From: an uncultured Lachnospiraceae bacterium
GTDB lineage: Bacteria; Bacillota; Clostridia; Lachnospirales; Lachnospiraceae
Assembly (NCBI GenBank): GCA_910587765.1
Contig: CAJUNR010000035.1
Span: 1 to 45,180 of the forward strand
Direction: 5' to 3'
DNA length: 45,180 bases
Of this stretch, positions 8,365-17,643 are shown piece after piece; within the stretch, counting starts at the first letter, position 1; every line of letters begins with the position of its first letter. Position numbers and translations under genes: made by a program. A model generated the notes under the pieces. That model did not search any database and was not told where the DNA came from. It saw only the letters and a list, made by a program, of their open reading frames with translations.

Positions 8365-10059
8365 TCAGGTTTTTCCTGTTTTTCTTTTATATTCCAATGC
8401 CAGCCGTTTCATCTCCATCGCGTTCCAGCGGACGGCGTCCGTGATTCTCGCGCCGCCCAGAATGCGGGCCAGTTCCTCCGTGATCTCTTCGCCGGAGAGC
8501 CTGCGGATCCGCGTCTGCGTACTGCCGTCGACCGCCTGCTTCTCGATGCAGTAATGGCTGTCCGCCATGGAGGCAAGCTGCGCCAGATGCGTGATACAGA
8601 TAACCTGCCGGCTCCTGCCGATCAGCGACAGCTTCTCCGACACTTTCTGTGCCGTGCGGCCGCTGATGCCCGCATCGATCTCGTCAAAGATCACCGTATG
8701 GATCTCGTCCTGATCCGCCATCACCGTTTTGATCGCCAGCATGACTCTCGACAGTTCTCCCCCGGAAGCAATCTTCCCCAGAGGCTTCACAGGTTCGCCT
8801 GGATTGGTGGAAATCAGAAATTCCACGTCATCCGAGCCGGCCGCGGATGGACTGCCCGTATCCCGCACGGAAATCTCAAACCGCACGTCTAGAAAATTCA
8901 GTTCGCCGAGCTGCTCCTGCATCAGCGCAGACAATTTTTCTGCGGCTTTCACGCGGATCCCGTGCGCGGTCCGGCAGTGCTCCTCCAGCTCCTGCAGAGC
9001 CTTTTGATACTCCTTTTCCATCCCGGCGACAGACTGCTCATAGTTTGTCAGCAGTTCCAGCCGCTTCTGTTTTTCCTCCTGATACTGCCGGATCTCCCCG
9101 ATGGTCTGTCCGTATTTCGCTTTCAGATGATTGATCAGATTCAGCCGCTCTTCCGTCTCCCGAAATTCCTGTTCGGAAAATTCCAGCCCTTCCATATAGT
9201 CGTCCAGTTCCCGCACAAAGTCCTGAAGCTGACCGTCAATTTCCTGAAGCTGGCCGTTCAGTCCTTCCAGCCCGTCGTCATAACGCAGAACGCTTCCCAG
9301 CTCCCGGCAGGCCCTGCCGGTCTGCTCCGAAGCGGAGACGTCTTCCCCGGAACAAAGCTTCTGTACCAGCGTAAGCGTCTCCATAATCCGTTTTCCATTG
9401 ACCATCTTCCGGTAGGACTGCTCGAGAAGTTCGTCTTCGCCGTCCTTGAGCGCCGCTTCCTCGATCTCATGAAGTTCAAATTCCAGAAGAGACTGCTCTC
9501 TGATTCTGGCGCTTTCGTCGGTCTGCGACTGCTCCAGCTCTCTCTTCCAGTTCTGGCACGCCTGAAAACGTTCCCCGAGGACCTCAAGGACCGGCGAAAG
9601 CTCTTCGCGGACGTAGGCGTCCAGAATCTCCAGATGTTTTTTCTTATTTAACAGGGACTGATGCTCGTGCTGGCCGTGAATGTCGATAAGCCTCGAAGAA
9701 ATCTCTTTTAAGACGGCGGTGCTGACCGTCTCTCCGTTGATCCGGCAGAGACTGCGGCCCGCAGCCGTGATCTTTCTTGACAGAATCAGCTCGCCGTCCT
9801 CCGCCGGAATCTCCAGCTCCTTCAGCCTGAGGAGCAGATCCGGCTGTTCGGCAGAGAACACAAGCTCCGCCAGCGCGTAGTCCGCATCCTCCCTGAGCAT
9901 CTCCTTCGAGACCTTGCCGCCCAGCGCCATGGTCATGGAACCGATCAGAATCGACTTGCCCGCGCCGGTCTCGCCGGTCAGTATATTCAGCCCCGGGGAA
10001 AAATCGATCTCCGTCTCCCGAATCAGGGCCAGATTTTTCACATGTAAATGAAGCAGCAT
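8365..10059 (-). CDS. recN: DNA repair protein RecN
   Basis: RecN is an SMC-like ATPase that helps process double-strand breaks. The 564-residue protein has Walker A GETGAGKSILIGS near residue 32, long coiled-coil arms, and a C-terminal ABC head with KIASGGELSRVMLAIK (signature) and VIFDEIDAGISG (Walker B). The start was placed at the ATG at 10059 because it gives the family's usual beginning (MLLHLHVKNLALI) and has AGAGG upstream. The frame stays open another 34 codons but that extension is glycine-rich and overlaps argR. It lies between argR and spoIVB, the conserved Firmicute order. Confidence 0.95.
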   Translation of the reverse strand: MLLHLHVKNLALIRETEIDFSPGLNILTGETGAGKSILIGSMTMALGGKVSKEMLREDADYALAELVFSAEQPDLLLRLKELEIPAEDGELILSRKITAAGRSLCRINGETVSTAVLKEISSRLIDIHGQHEHQSLLNKKKHLEILDAYVREELSPVLEVLGERFQACQNWKRELEQSQTDESARIREQSLLEFELHEIEEAALKDGEDELLEQSYRKMVNGKRIMETLTLVQKLCSGEDVSASEQTGRACRELGSVLRYDDGLEGLNGQLQEIDGQLQDFVRELDDYMEGLEFSEQEFRETEERLNLINHLKAKYGQTIGEIRQYQEEKQKRLELLTNYEQSVAGMEKEYQKALQELEEHCRTAHGIRVKAAEKLSALMQEQLGELNFLDVRFEISVRDTGSPSAAGSDDVEFLISTNPGEPVKPLGKIASGGELSRVMLAIKTVMADQDEIHTVIFDEIDAGISGRTAQKVSEKLSLIGRSRQVICITHLAQLASMADSHYCIEKQAVDGSTQTRIRRLSGEEITEELARILGGARITDAVRWNAMEMKRLALEYKRKTGKT

Positions 10060-10076
10060 TTTTTTACCTCTGTCCG

Positions 10077-10544
10077 CTATATGGAATCCCGCGAATTTCT
10101 CAATATTTTGTCCAGTTCCTCCATCACCGTCTCCGTATCCTCCGCCGTACGGATGGCGCACATCACCGTATCGTCCCCGGCGATGCAGCCGACGATCTCT
10201 TTCCAGCCGATGCTGTCAAGAGCCGCTCCCACAGCCATGGCCATGCCGGATACGGTCTTAATCACCAGTATATTCTGGGCGCGGTCCATGGAGACGAAAG
10301 CTTCTCTGAGAATCCCCACATACCGCTTTGCCATCTGATGCTGCTGACGGTCCAGAAGGACGTACTTCTGGCGGCCTTCCTTTCCGGGCACTTTGAAAAG
10401 CTTGAGTTCCCGGATATCCCTTGACACCGTGGCCTGGGTCACCTGGAAGCCTTCCGACACCAGGAGGTCCGCCAGTTCTTCCTGTGTCTCTATGTCATAT
10501 TTCCCGATCAGTTCGATAATCTTCTCATGTCTTTTCCGTTTCAT
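10077..10544 (-). CDS. argR: Arginine repressor ArgR/AhrC
   Basis: This 155-residue regulator of arginine metabolism has an N-terminal winged helix (HEKIIELIGKYDIETQEELA, then the recognition part VTQATVSRDIRELKL). Its C-terminal oligomerisation/arginine-binding domain shows GCIAGDDTVMCAIRT, where the two Asp bind arginine. GGGAGGGG lies four bases before the ATG. No arginine biosynthesis genes are nearby; it is embedded in the recN/nadK block, as in Bacillus. It is expected to form hexamers and bind ARG boxes elsewhere in the genome. Confidence 0.95.
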   Translation of the reverse strand: MKRKRHEKIIELIGKYDIETQEELADLLVSEGFQVTQATVSRDIRELKLFKVPGKEGRQKYVLLDRQQHQMAKRYVGILREAFVSMDRAQNILVIKTVSGMAMAVGAALDSIGWKEIVGCIAGDDTVMCAIRTAEDTETVMEELDKILRNSRDSI

Positions 10545-10557
10545 GAAACCCCTCCCG

Positions 10558-11406
10558 TCAGCTCCGGCTCAGCTTGTTGCGGAGCACCTCCAGGAAACTG
10601 ACCTGATTGATCTTCATGATCCGGGTCACCTCCGTGGACTTCTGAATCTCCACATAATCGCCGGTCTTGAGCTGCACGCAGGTATCCCCGTCAAAGGTCA
10701 CGCAGGCCTCGTCCATGCCGCCTCTTCTCCCCTCTCCGATACGGATGCGGATCCGGTCCCGGCTGGAAAAGACGATGCTCCTGGAATTCAGAGTGTGGGG
10801 ACAGATGGGCGTGAGCATCAGCATGGAGGCGGTGGGAGAGATGATCGGCCCGCCCGCCGACAGGCTGTAACCCGTGGAACCCGTGGGCGTCGATACAATC
10901 ATTCCGTCCGCCGTGAAAGAATTCAGATACTGATCATTGACATACACCTCATAATCCACAACCCGCAGATTGCCGAAACGGTTGAGGACAATATCGTTGA
11001 GCGCTATGTCCTGCTCCGTACAGCTTCCGTCCACATAGACGCTCCCGGACAGCATCATCCGCTCTTCTATGGTGTACTCGTCCGCAATCAGCCGCTCCAG
11101 CGCCGCCGGCACGTTCTGTTCCTCGATCTCCGCCAGATATCCCAGGTGTCCCATATTGATTCCGAGAAACGGAATCCGCCGGCCCGCCAGTTCTCTGGCC
11201 GCCCGCAGAAGCGTCCCGTCTCCGCCCAGCACCAGAATCCCTTCCACCTCCTGCGCACAAAGCTGGCTGTGCACCTCCTCCGGCCTTTGTTCCTGGCCGC
11301 GGATCACACAGTGCTTTCCTCTGGAAACGAGATATTCCGCGATTTCATAAGAGAGCTTGAGGCTCTCCGCCTTGTCCGTATTTGCTATAATATAAAACGT
11401 CTTCAT
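10558..11406 (-). CDS. nadK: NAD kinase
   Basis: NAD kinase phosphorylates NAD to NADP with ATP or polyphosphate. The 282-residue protein contains the diagnostic VLGGDGTLLRAAR, the NAD-binding ALNDIVLNR, and the conserved TPTGSTGYSLSAGGPII loop. The start codon overlaps the tlyA stop by four bases (ATGA), indicating translational coupling. A weak GCAGGG site lies ten bases upstream. It is cytoplasmic and sets the NADP supply that the neighbouring isoprenoid genes (dxs, ispA) indirectly depend on. Confidence 0.95.
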   Translation of the reverse strand: MKTFYIIANTDKAESLKLSYEIAEYLVSRGKHCVIRGQEQRPEEVHSQLCAQEVEGILVLGGDGTLLRAARELAGRRIPFLGINMGHLGYLAEIEEQNVPAALERLIADEYTIEERMMLSGSVYVDGSCTEQDIALNDIVLNRFGNLRVVDYEVYVNDQYLNSFTADGMIVSTPTGSTGYSLSAGGPIISPTASMLMLTPICPHTLNSRSIVFSSRDRIRIRIGEGRRGGMDEACVTFDGDTCVQLKTGDYVEIQKSTEVTRIMKINQVSFLEVLRNKLSRS

Positions 11407-12221
11407 ATGTGTCCCTGCAAAGCCTGATGCGCCTGTTCCACAACGGCCGCCGGATCCACGGTCTTCTGCTCCCAGGTCATACCTTCCTCATGATTCTCAA
11501 GATGAACCAGATACTCGATGTTTCCCTCCGGCCCCCGGATCGGAGAAAACTCAAGATCGCGCACCCAAAAGCCGATGTCGGCCGCATGGGCGAGCACCCG
11601 TTCGATCACTTCCAGATGCACCTTCCGGTCTCTGACCACGCCTTTTTTGCCCACCTGTTCCCTTCCCGCCTCGAACTGGGGCTTGATCAGAGCTACAACC
11701 TGACCGTCCGCGCTCAGCAGTTCTTTTACCGGCTTCAGTACCTTTGTCAGAGAGATAAACGCCACGTCAATGGAGGCAAACTGCACCGGTTCTCTGATCT
11801 GCTCCCCGGTCACATAGCGGATATTGGTCTTCTCCATCACAACCACCCGCTCGTCCTGCCTTAATTTCCATGCAAGCTGTCCGGTCCCCACATCCACCGC
11901 ATAGACTTTCGCCGCCCCGTTCTGCAGCATGCAGTCCGTGAAACCTCCGGTAGAAGAGCCCACATCCATGCAGATCTTTCCTGTGAGCTCCACGTCGAAC
12001 TGTTTCACTGCCTTCTCGAGCTTCAAACCGCCGCGGCTGACGTATTTCAAAGGATTTCCCTTCACTTCGATGACCGCCGTCTCCGCAAAGGAAGCGCCGG
12101 CCTTGTCTTCCCGCTCTCCGTCCACATATACATGTCCTGACATGATAACCGCTCTGGCCTTTTCCCTGGACTCGCACAGCCCGCGCTTCACCATCAGAAC
12201 ATCCAGCCTTGTCTTCATCAT
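11403..12221 (-). CDS. tlyA: TlyA-family rRNA 2'-O-methyltransferase
   Basis: TlyA relatives methylate the 2'-hydroxyl of cytidines in ribosomal RNA. The 272-residue protein has an N-terminal S4 RNA-binding domain (residues 4-65, RLDVLMVKRGLCESREKA) and an FtsJ/RrmJ-like methyltransferase domain. The SAM site is CMDVGSSTGGFTDCML, and KPQFEAGRE follows. The gene overlaps the dxs stop codon and the nadK start codon, so three genes are translationally linked. Bacillus YqxC has the same location and domain order. Some family members were called hemolysins; the methyltransferase role is better supported. Confidence 0.92.
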   Translation of the reverse strand: MMKTRLDVLMVKRGLCESREKARAVIMSGHVYVDGEREDKAGASFAETAVIEVKGNPLKYVSRGGLKLEKAVKQFDVELTGKICMDVGSSTGGFTDCMLQNGAAKVYAVDVGTGQLAWKLRQDERVVVMEKTNIRYVTGEQIREPVQFASIDVAFISLTKVLKPVKELLSADGQVVALIKPQFEAGREQVGKKGVVRDRKVHLEVIERVLAHAADIGFWVRDLEFSPIRGPEGNIEYLVHLENHEEGMTWEQKTVDPAAVVEQAHQALQGHI

Positions 12222-14113
12222 TCTGTCCTTACCTGCTCACCGGATCTCCGACCTGCGGTGATGTATTTTTCAATAATCCGTTTTGTCACGGATTCCGCGT
12301 CAATGCCCACTTCTTCATAGAGCGCTTCCACATTGCCATGCTCCACATACTCGTCCGGAATGGCAATCTTGAGCACCTGCACCGGAAGCCGCAGCGCCGC
12401 CGCAGCGCCAAGGACCTTCTCGCCGTAGCCGCCGCACTCCACATTCTCCTCCATTGTCACAAGAAGCCGGTGCTCCCCGGCGAGCATCCGCACCATCTCC
12501 GTGTCAATGGGCTTGACAAATCTGGCGTTCACAAGCGTACAACTGTATCCGATCTCCTTTAACCGCCGGCGCACTTCCTCGGCCGTTTTCACCATGCTGC
12601 CCACTGCCAGAAGCGCGATATCCTCCTCTTCGTAGAGCACTTCGCTCTTCCCGTAGACAATCGGGCTGCGAAATTCCTTCAGCCCGTCGTACGCCTCTCC
12701 CCGCGGATAGCGCAGCGCGATGGGGCCGTCGAAGCCCACCGCAAATTTCAGCATGTCGGACAGCTCCCATTTGTTTTTGGGCGCCATAATATGCATGTTC
12801 GGGATCGCGGACAGATAAGACAGGTCAAAAATCCCCTGATGTGTCTCTCCGTCGCTTCCCACCAGTCCGGCCCGGTCGATGGCAAACACCACCGGCAAAT
12901 TCTGAATACAGACATCGTGCAGCACCTGATCGTACGCCCGCTGCAGAAACGAGGAGTACACCGCGAAAATCGGTTTCAAGCCCCCCGCCGCCAGTCCGGC
13001 CGCAAACGTAACCGCGTGTTCCTCCGCGATGCCCACGTCGAAAAAACGCTCCGGGTACATGTTTTTAAAGCGTTTCAGGCCTGTTCCGTCCGGCATGGCG
13101 GCCGTGATTGCCACCACATGCTCGTTGCGCTGCCCGAGTTTCACCATACAGGTGGAAAATACATCCTGATAGTTGGCCTTCCTGCGTTTCTTCTTTGGAA
13201 GACCGGTCTCGATCTCGAAGGGCTCCGCCCCGTGGAATCTTGCCGGATGACGCTCCGCAGGGGCGTAGCCTTTCCCTTTTTTCGTCAGGACATGTATCAG
13301 CACCGCCCCTTTGACGCGCTTCGCCTTGCGCAGGACGTCCAGAAGCCTGGGGATATCGTGTCCGTCGACCGGTCCCAGATAAGTAATGCCCATGTTCTCA
13401 AAGAGCATTCCCGGAATCAGAAGCTGCTTGATGCCGCTTTTGGTCTTCTTGAGCTGATTCGCCAGATGAGCGCCGCCGGGGAGACGGTTCAGAGACTGTT
13501 CCACCCCGCTCTTGAAATTTGTATAGACTTCGTTGGTCCTGAGACCATTCAGATATTCCGACATGCCCCCCACGTTCTCCGCGATGGACATATTGTTGTC
13601 ATTCAGAATAATAATGAAATTTTTCGTGAGGCGGGAAGCGTTGTTCAGGGCCTCATACGCCATGCCCCCGGTCAGCGCGCCGTCGCCGATGACGGAGACG
13701 ACGTACTCGTCGGCGCCGAGAAGATCCCTGGCCGCCACCAGTCCGATCCCCGCCGATATGGAAGTGGAGCTGTGCCCGGTGTCAAAACAGTCGCACTCGC
13801 TTTCCTTGCGCTTGGGAAAACCACTCATGCCCCCGTATTTGCGCAGCCCATCAAAACCAGATTTTCTGCCGGTCAAAAGCTTGTGCGTATAGGCCTGATG
13901 TCCTACGTCCCACACTACTTTGTCCCTGGGGAGTTCAAAAGACAGATGCAGCGCCATGGTCAGCTCCACCACGCCCAGATTGGAAGCCAGATGCCCGCCG
14001 GTCCGGCTGATCTTCTCAATCAGAAACTCCCGAATCTCACCGGCAAGCTGCTCGTATTCCTCCGGCGGTATCTGTTTAATGTCATTGACCTGATTGATCT
14101 TTTCCAGTGCCAT
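12218..14113 (-). CDS. dxs: 1-deoxy-D-xylulose-5-phosphate synthase
   Basis: Dxs condenses pyruvate and glyceraldehyde 3-phosphate with thiamine diphosphate, the first step of the MEP isoprenoid pathway. The 631-residue protein has HQAYTHKLLTGR, GHSSTSISAGIGLV, the thiamine-binding VIGDGALTGGMAYEALNN...NDNNMSI motif, and a transketolase pyrimidine domain with DVGIAEEHAVTFAAG. The C-terminal transketolase domain is complete. It directly follows ispA (12 bases) and overlaps tlyA. The product feeds isopentenyl diphosphate synthesis, which IspA next door elongates. Confidence 0.96.
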   Translation of the reverse strand: MALEKINQVNDIKQIPPEEYEQLAGEIREFLIEKISRTGGHLASNLGVVELTMALHLSFELPRDKVVWDVGHQAYTHKLLTGRKSGFDGLRKYGGMSGFPKRKESECDCFDTGHSSTSISAGIGLVAARDLLGADEYVVSVIGDGALTGGMAYEALNNASRLTKNFIIILNDNNMSIAENVGGMSEYLNGLRTNEVYTNFKSGVEQSLNRLPGGAHLANQLKKTKSGIKQLLIPGMLFENMGITYLGPVDGHDIPRLLDVLRKAKRVKGAVLIHVLTKKGKGYAPAERHPARFHGAEPFEIETGLPKKKRRKANYQDVFSTCMVKLGQRNEHVVAITAAMPDGTGLKRFKNMYPERFFDVGIAEEHAVTFAAGLAAGGLKPIFAVYSSFLQRAYDQVLHDVCIQNLPVVFAIDRAGLVGSDGETHQGIFDLSYLSAIPNMHIMAPKNKWELSDMLKFAVGFDGPIALRYPRGEAYDGLKEFRSPIVYGKSEVLYEEEDIALLAVGSMVKTAEEVRRRLKEIGYSCTLVNARFVKPIDTEMVRMLAGEHRLLVTMEENVECGGYGEKVLGAAAALRLPVQVLKIAIPDEYVEHGNVEALYEEVGIDAESVTKRIIEKYITAGRRSGEQVRTE

Positions 14114-14125
14114 GATCCGTATCCT

Positions 14126-15022
14126 CTACTTTTCTCTGTAAATCAAAGCCTTTATCAGTTCCAGCAAAAATTCGTTCTTACAGGAAAGGGAACGCAGTCC
14201 TGCAAGCGCCCTCTCCGAGATCCGTTCTACCTCCTCCGAAGCCTTCTCTAGTCCTTTTAACGTCACATACGTCGTCTTCTCGTTCCGGTCGTCGCTGTTG
14301 GCCGGTTTCCCGAGCGTCTCCAGAGTGCCGGTCACATCCAGAATATCGTCCCGAATCTGAAAAGCCGTTCCCACGTCGGACGCGATCTGTTCCAGCAGCT
14401 CCACTTCCCCGTCGTCCGCTCCCGCCAATACCGCGCCGATCATCATCGACGCCTCCAGAAGCGCACCGGTCTTGAGTTCATAAATAAACAGCAGCGTTTC
14501 CTCATCGACGGCTCTTCCGGTCTCCTGCACATCCACTGCCTGTCCGCCGATCATCCCGTAGACGCCTGCTTTCCGGGCAAGTATCTGCAGCGCTTTCGCC
14601 GCCCGGCGTAGCTCCTCTTCCCCGTCCGCGCAGTCAAAAGCCGAGGCTGCCGTCTCAAACGCGAAATTCAAAAGTCCGTCTCCCGCCAGAATCCCCATGG
14701 CATGCCCGTATCTGGCATGCGTGGTCAGCTTTCCTCTGCGGTATCTGTCATCGTCCATCGCCGGCAGATCGTCATGCACCAGAGAATACGTGTGGATCAT
14801 CTCCATGGCGGCCATGAACCGGTAGACCGTCTCCCCGGCGCCGCCGAACATCCGGTACGTCTCATACATGAGCAGCGGCCGCAGCCTCTTGCCTCCGGCC
14901 AGAACGCTGTAGTTCATCGCCTCCATAATCAGGCTCTGACGCCCTTCCTCCGGCGGGAGAAAACCCTCGATGATCTCCTCGGTCTCTCCGGTCCGTTTTT
15001 TTAATTCTTCAGAAAAATTCAT
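14126..15022 (-). CDS. ispA: Farnesyl/geranyl diphosphate synthase IspA
   Basis: This 298-residue trans-prenyltransferase joins isopentenyl diphosphate units to make C15 (or C10) prenyl diphosphates. The first Asp-rich motif is in LVHDDLPAMDDDRYRRGK and the second is QIRDDILDVTG; KLTTHARYG and GGQAVDVQ are also conserved. Start choice: the ATG at 15022 is preceded by GAGGAGGGAC and begins MNFSEELKKRT. The first 14 bases overlap the 3' end of xseB. Product length specificity is probably farnesyl, as for other members in this operon, but this is inferred from synteny. Confidence 0.94.
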   Translation of the reverse strand: MNFSEELKKRTGETEEIIEGFLPPEEGRQSLIMEAMNYSVLAGGKRLRPLLMYETYRMFGGAGETVYRFMAAMEMIHTYSLVHDDLPAMDDDRYRRGKLTTHARYGHAMGILAGDGLLNFAFETAASAFDCADGEEELRRAAKALQILARKAGVYGMIGGQAVDVQETGRAVDEETLLFIYELKTGALLEASMMIGAVLAGADDGEVELLEQIASDVGTAFQIRDDILDVTGTLETLGKPANSDDRNEKTTYVTLKGLEKASEEVERISERALAGLRSLSCKNEFLLELIKALIYREK

Positions 15023-15239
15023 GAGTCTGTCCCTCCTCGTCGATCTGGAGCATTTGTTTTTCCACATGGTCGATCCGGGCGCTGCACTGCTTCAGCAGTT
15101 CCATGCCCTCCTGATACAGCCGAAACGATTCTTCCAGAGACACTTCCTGATCGCTCAGCTTCTCCAGGAGCGCTTCGATCTTCTCCAGTCCTTCCTCCAG
15201 ACGGAACTCTTCCTTGTTTTCTCTAACCTCTTCTGCCAT
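15009..15239 (-). CDS. xseB: Exodeoxyribonuclease VII small subunit
   Basis: XseB is the small all-helical subunit that assembles in several copies on XseA. The 76-residue protein shows the family core (LEEGLEKIEALLEKLSDQEV followed by SLEESFRLYQEGMELLKQC). GCAGGAG precedes the ATG, and the gene lies 11 bases after xseA, overlapping ispA. Size and neighbours are exactly as expected. Confidence 0.94.
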   Translation of the reverse strand: MAEEVRENKEEFRLEEGLEKIEALLEKLSDQEVSLEESFRLYQEGMELLKQCSARIDHVEKQMLQIDEEGQTHEFF

Positions 15240-15250
15240 GCTTTCTCCTG

Positions 15251-16498
15251 CTATGATTTCGTATCCGCGCAGACCGACGGACCGGGAACACGCCCCTGCA
15301 CCGCTTCTGTCCCCTGCACCTGCGCCTCTATCTTTCCGTCCGTCACATGAATCAGCAGCCGTTCTCCCTGCCGTACCTGGGCGATGCTCCTCAAAGGCCT
15401 GTGATCGGAAAGTTCTGTGTAGGAATATCCCTGCTGCAGCTTTTTAAGCGGAGAGAGCCCGTCCAGCCGTCCGGCGCAAAGCTGCAGCCGGTGCCTGCGC
15501 CCGGTCAGCTTCTTTTCCATCTCCTGCGCGAAACGGTCTGTAAGCTCCGACAGATACTGTTTCTTCTGATTCAATTGATACTCGGGACTGACGTGCATGA
15601 GGCGCAGCTTTTTCTGCTCGAGTCTCTGTCTGTACAGGCGGATCTTCTGTTCCAGACGGTCCGCCAGTTGGCCGGCGAACAGTTCCATACCGCCGCGAAG
15701 CTGCCGGTAGTCCGCAACCGCCAGCTCTGCCGCCGCCGACGGCGTCGGCGCCCGCAGATCCGCCGTGTAATCCGCGATCGTCGTATCCGTCTCATGCCCC
15801 ACGGCCGAGATCACCGGCGTACGGCATTCAAAGATCGCCCTTGCAACCGTTTCCTCATTGAACGCCCACAGATCCTCGATCGAACCGCCGCCGCGGCCGA
15901 CGATCATCACATCCACCCCGTAAGCGTCCAGTACCTGGATCCCTTTCACGATGCTGGGCGCCGCCTGCTCTCCCTGTACCAGCGCCGGGTACAGAATGAG
16001 CTGTACATACGGGTTCCGCCTGCGGGCAACGTTCATGATGTCACGGATCGCCGCTCCGGTCGGCGCCGTGACGATGCCGACGGTCCGGCTGTACACCGGT
16101 ATCGGCTGCTTGTATTCCGGGGAAAACATCCCCATCTCTTCCAGCTCCCGTTTTAACTGCACATACCTCTGGTAGAGGACGCCTTCCCCGTCCGGCACAA
16201 TCTCCTTCGCGTAGAGCTGATATCTCCCGTCCCGTTCATAGACGCTGACGCTGCCGAGGACGATGACCTTCTGCCCCTCCCGCATCCGGAATCCCAGCCC
16301 CCGCCGGTCTCCGGCGAACATCACGCAGGCAATCGCTCCGGACTCGTCCTTCAGGGAGAAATAAATGTGCCCGGACGTATGGTATTTACAATTGGAAATT
16401 TCTCCTTTTACATAGATCCGGTTCAGCATAAAATCCTGCACGAACATGTTTTTGATGTACGCGTTGACCTGCCGGACGGAATATACATTCTTTGCCAT
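15251..16498 (-). CDS. xseA: Exodeoxyribonuclease VII large subunit
   Basis: The catalytic subunit of the single-strand-specific exonuclease VII. The 415-residue protein has an N-terminal OB fold (VKGEISNCKYHTSGHIYFSL), then the nuclease domain with GIVTAPTGAAIRDI, VGRGGGSIEDLWAFN and AVGHETDTTIADYTADLRAP, and a long C-terminal coiled coil where XseB binds. It begins five bases after the nusB stop and is followed by xseB. The folD gene found between nusB and xseA in Bacillus is missing here. Confidence 0.95.
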   Translation of the reverse strand: MAKNVYSVRQVNAYIKNMFVQDFMLNRIYVKGEISNCKYHTSGHIYFSLKDESGAIACVMFAGDRRGLGFRMREGQKVIVLGSVSVYERDGRYQLYAKEIVPDGEGVLYQRYVQLKRELEEMGMFSPEYKQPIPVYSRTVGIVTAPTGAAIRDIMNVARRRNPYVQLILYPALVQGEQAAPSIVKGIQVLDAYGVDVMIVGRGGGSIEDLWAFNEETVARAIFECRTPVISAVGHETDTTIADYTADLRAPTPSAAAELAVADYRQLRGGMELFAGQLADRLEQKIRLYRQRLEQKKLRLMHVSPEYQLNQKKQYLSELTDRFAQEMEKKLTGRRHRLQLCAGRLDGLSPLKKLQQGYSYTELSDHRPLRSIAQVRQGERLLIHVTDGKIEAQVQGTEAVQGRVPGPSVCADTKS

Positions 16499-16503
16499 CT
16501 TCT

Positions 16504-16914
16504 CTATTTCTTCGCCAGCTTTGCCAGCACTCCGTTCACAAAGCCCGGCGCCTCGTCTCCTCCGAACTTTTTCGAGAGCTCCACCGCCTCATTGATCGCC
16601 ACCTTCTCCGGGATGTCCTCATCGAAAAACATCTCATAAACCGCCAGCCGGAGAATGGTCAGCTCCACCTTGCCCATACGCGTAAGCTTCCAGCCCTCGG
16701 AAACTTCCTCCAGCATCTGATCGAGCCGGGGGAGTTTTTCCACAATCTTCGCGTATTTATCCAGGATATAGGCCTCGTCCTGTTCCCGTGGCGTGTGCTC
16801 CTGTCTCACGTCTTCCATAAACATCTCCGCCTGCTCCGGCATCTCTTCCTGTCCGTTAAATTCTACACGAAAAAGGAGCTGAAAGATGCACTCTCTTTGT
16901 TCTCTTCTTTTCAT
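16504..16914 (-). CDS. nusB: Transcription antitermination factor NusB
   Basis: NusB binds boxA RNA with NusE (ribosomal protein S10) to keep polymerase processive on rRNA operons. The 136-residue protein begins MKRREQRECIFQLLF, the standard opening, and shows the conserved C-terminal stretch VAINEAVELSKKFGGDEAPGFVNG... in the family form. GGAGGGAAG is directly upstream of the ATG at 16914. A 64-residue upstream open extension is rejected as translated leader. It heads the run toward xseA. Confidence 0.94.
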   Translation of the reverse strand: MKRREQRECIFQLLFRVEFNGQEEMPEQAEMFMEDVRQEHTPREQDEAYILDKYAKIVEKLPRLDQMLEEVSEGWKLTRMGKVELTILRLAVYEMFFDEDIPEKVAINEAVELSKKFGGDEAPGFVNGVLAKLAKK

Positions 16915-17020
16915 TCTTCCCTCCATTACAGAACCCTGCCGCAACGTACCGTCGCAAACGTTCTTCCCGGCAGAAGCCCCCCTTTGCCGCAGTGCGGCGC
17001 CGGCCGCCCGTGTGAACAGG

Positions 17021-17048
17021 AAAAGAGCCGCCGCTGAACAGACGGCTC
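17021..17048 (-). terminator. Hairpin with T tract between asp23 and nusB
   Basis: On the minus strand GAGCCG, a nine-base loop and CGGCGGCTC are followed by TTTT. The 204 bases between asp23 and nusB also hold a perfect CCCGGTGCACCGGG palindrome beside it. This may be a partial terminator or attenuator within the run; no gene is seen here. Confidence 0.5.
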
Positions 17049-17118
17049 CCGGTGCACCGGGAACTGCTTCGCGCGGCAGCTCCTCTTTCACTTGTGCAGG
17101 CAGCAAGGTCCTTCTCTG

Positions 17119-17493
17119 TCACTCCAGCACCACACCGGCAACACGTACATTTACCACGGATACCTTCATGCCCGTCATACTCTCGATGGCTGATTTTACT
17201 TTTTCCTGTACTTTTCCGGAGATCTCCAGAATGTTCGCCTCAAAAATCAGATTCAGGGTCAGATCAACCCTGACATCCGTATCCGTCACTTCCACCCTGA
17301 CTCCTTTGGAGAGATTCTTCATCCCCATCTTCGCCACCAGTTCATTCTTGATATTTCCCGCCATGGACGCGACGCCTTTTACTTCCGTCGCCGCCATACC
17401 CGCAATGATCGCCACGACTTCATCCGCGATCTGCACTTCCCCCATATGTCCGTCCACCTGGAGTACATGCGTCGCTCTGTCAAGCTTTTCCAT
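17119..17493 (-). CDS. Asp23/Gls24 family protein (YqhY-like)
   Basis: A 124-residue member of the Asp23/Gls24 family, upstream of nusB as YqhY is in Bacillus. The core GEVQIADEVVAIIAGMAATEVKG is interrupted here only by quoting; later VKGVASM and GVRVEVTDTDV stretches are typical. Family members are linked to envelope stress, and YqhY is linked to control of acetyl-CoA carboxylase. GGAGG lies before the ATG at 17493; the frame is open further upstream but that part lacks family similarity. A TTTTCA-17-TATACT promoter lies about 105 bases upstream. Confidence 0.88.
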   Translation of the reverse strand: MEKLDRATHVLQVDGHMGEVQIADEVVAIIAGMAATEVKGVASMAGNIKNELVAKMGMKNLSKGVRVEVTDTDVRVDLTLNLIFEANILEISGKVQEKVKSAIESMTGMKVSVVNVRVAGVVLE

Positions 17494-17598
17494 CCCAATA
17501 CCTCCTGATAACCGTTCCGCGACAGCCTTCCCCGCTCCCCGGGGCCGGATTCCTCTCCGGACTTCCGCTGATTTCGGCTCCGCTTGATAATTGCTTAT

Positions 17599-17627
17599 AG
17601 TATAACAAAACTTCCACTTTTTGAAAA
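17599..17627 (-). promoter_or_regulatory. Probable promoter of the asp23-nusB run
   Basis: On the minus strand TTTTCA and TATACT are 17 bases apart. The position, just downstream of the structured element and about 105 bases before the asp23 start, fits a promoter for the run. Confidence 0.45.
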
Positions 17628-17643
17628 GGGGAAATTTACCGGC

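Noticed and set aside
16856..17122. An 88-codon minus-strand frame between asp23 and nusB
   Set aside because: It overlaps both genes' ends, contains hairpin sequence and has no recognisable family; most likely chance.
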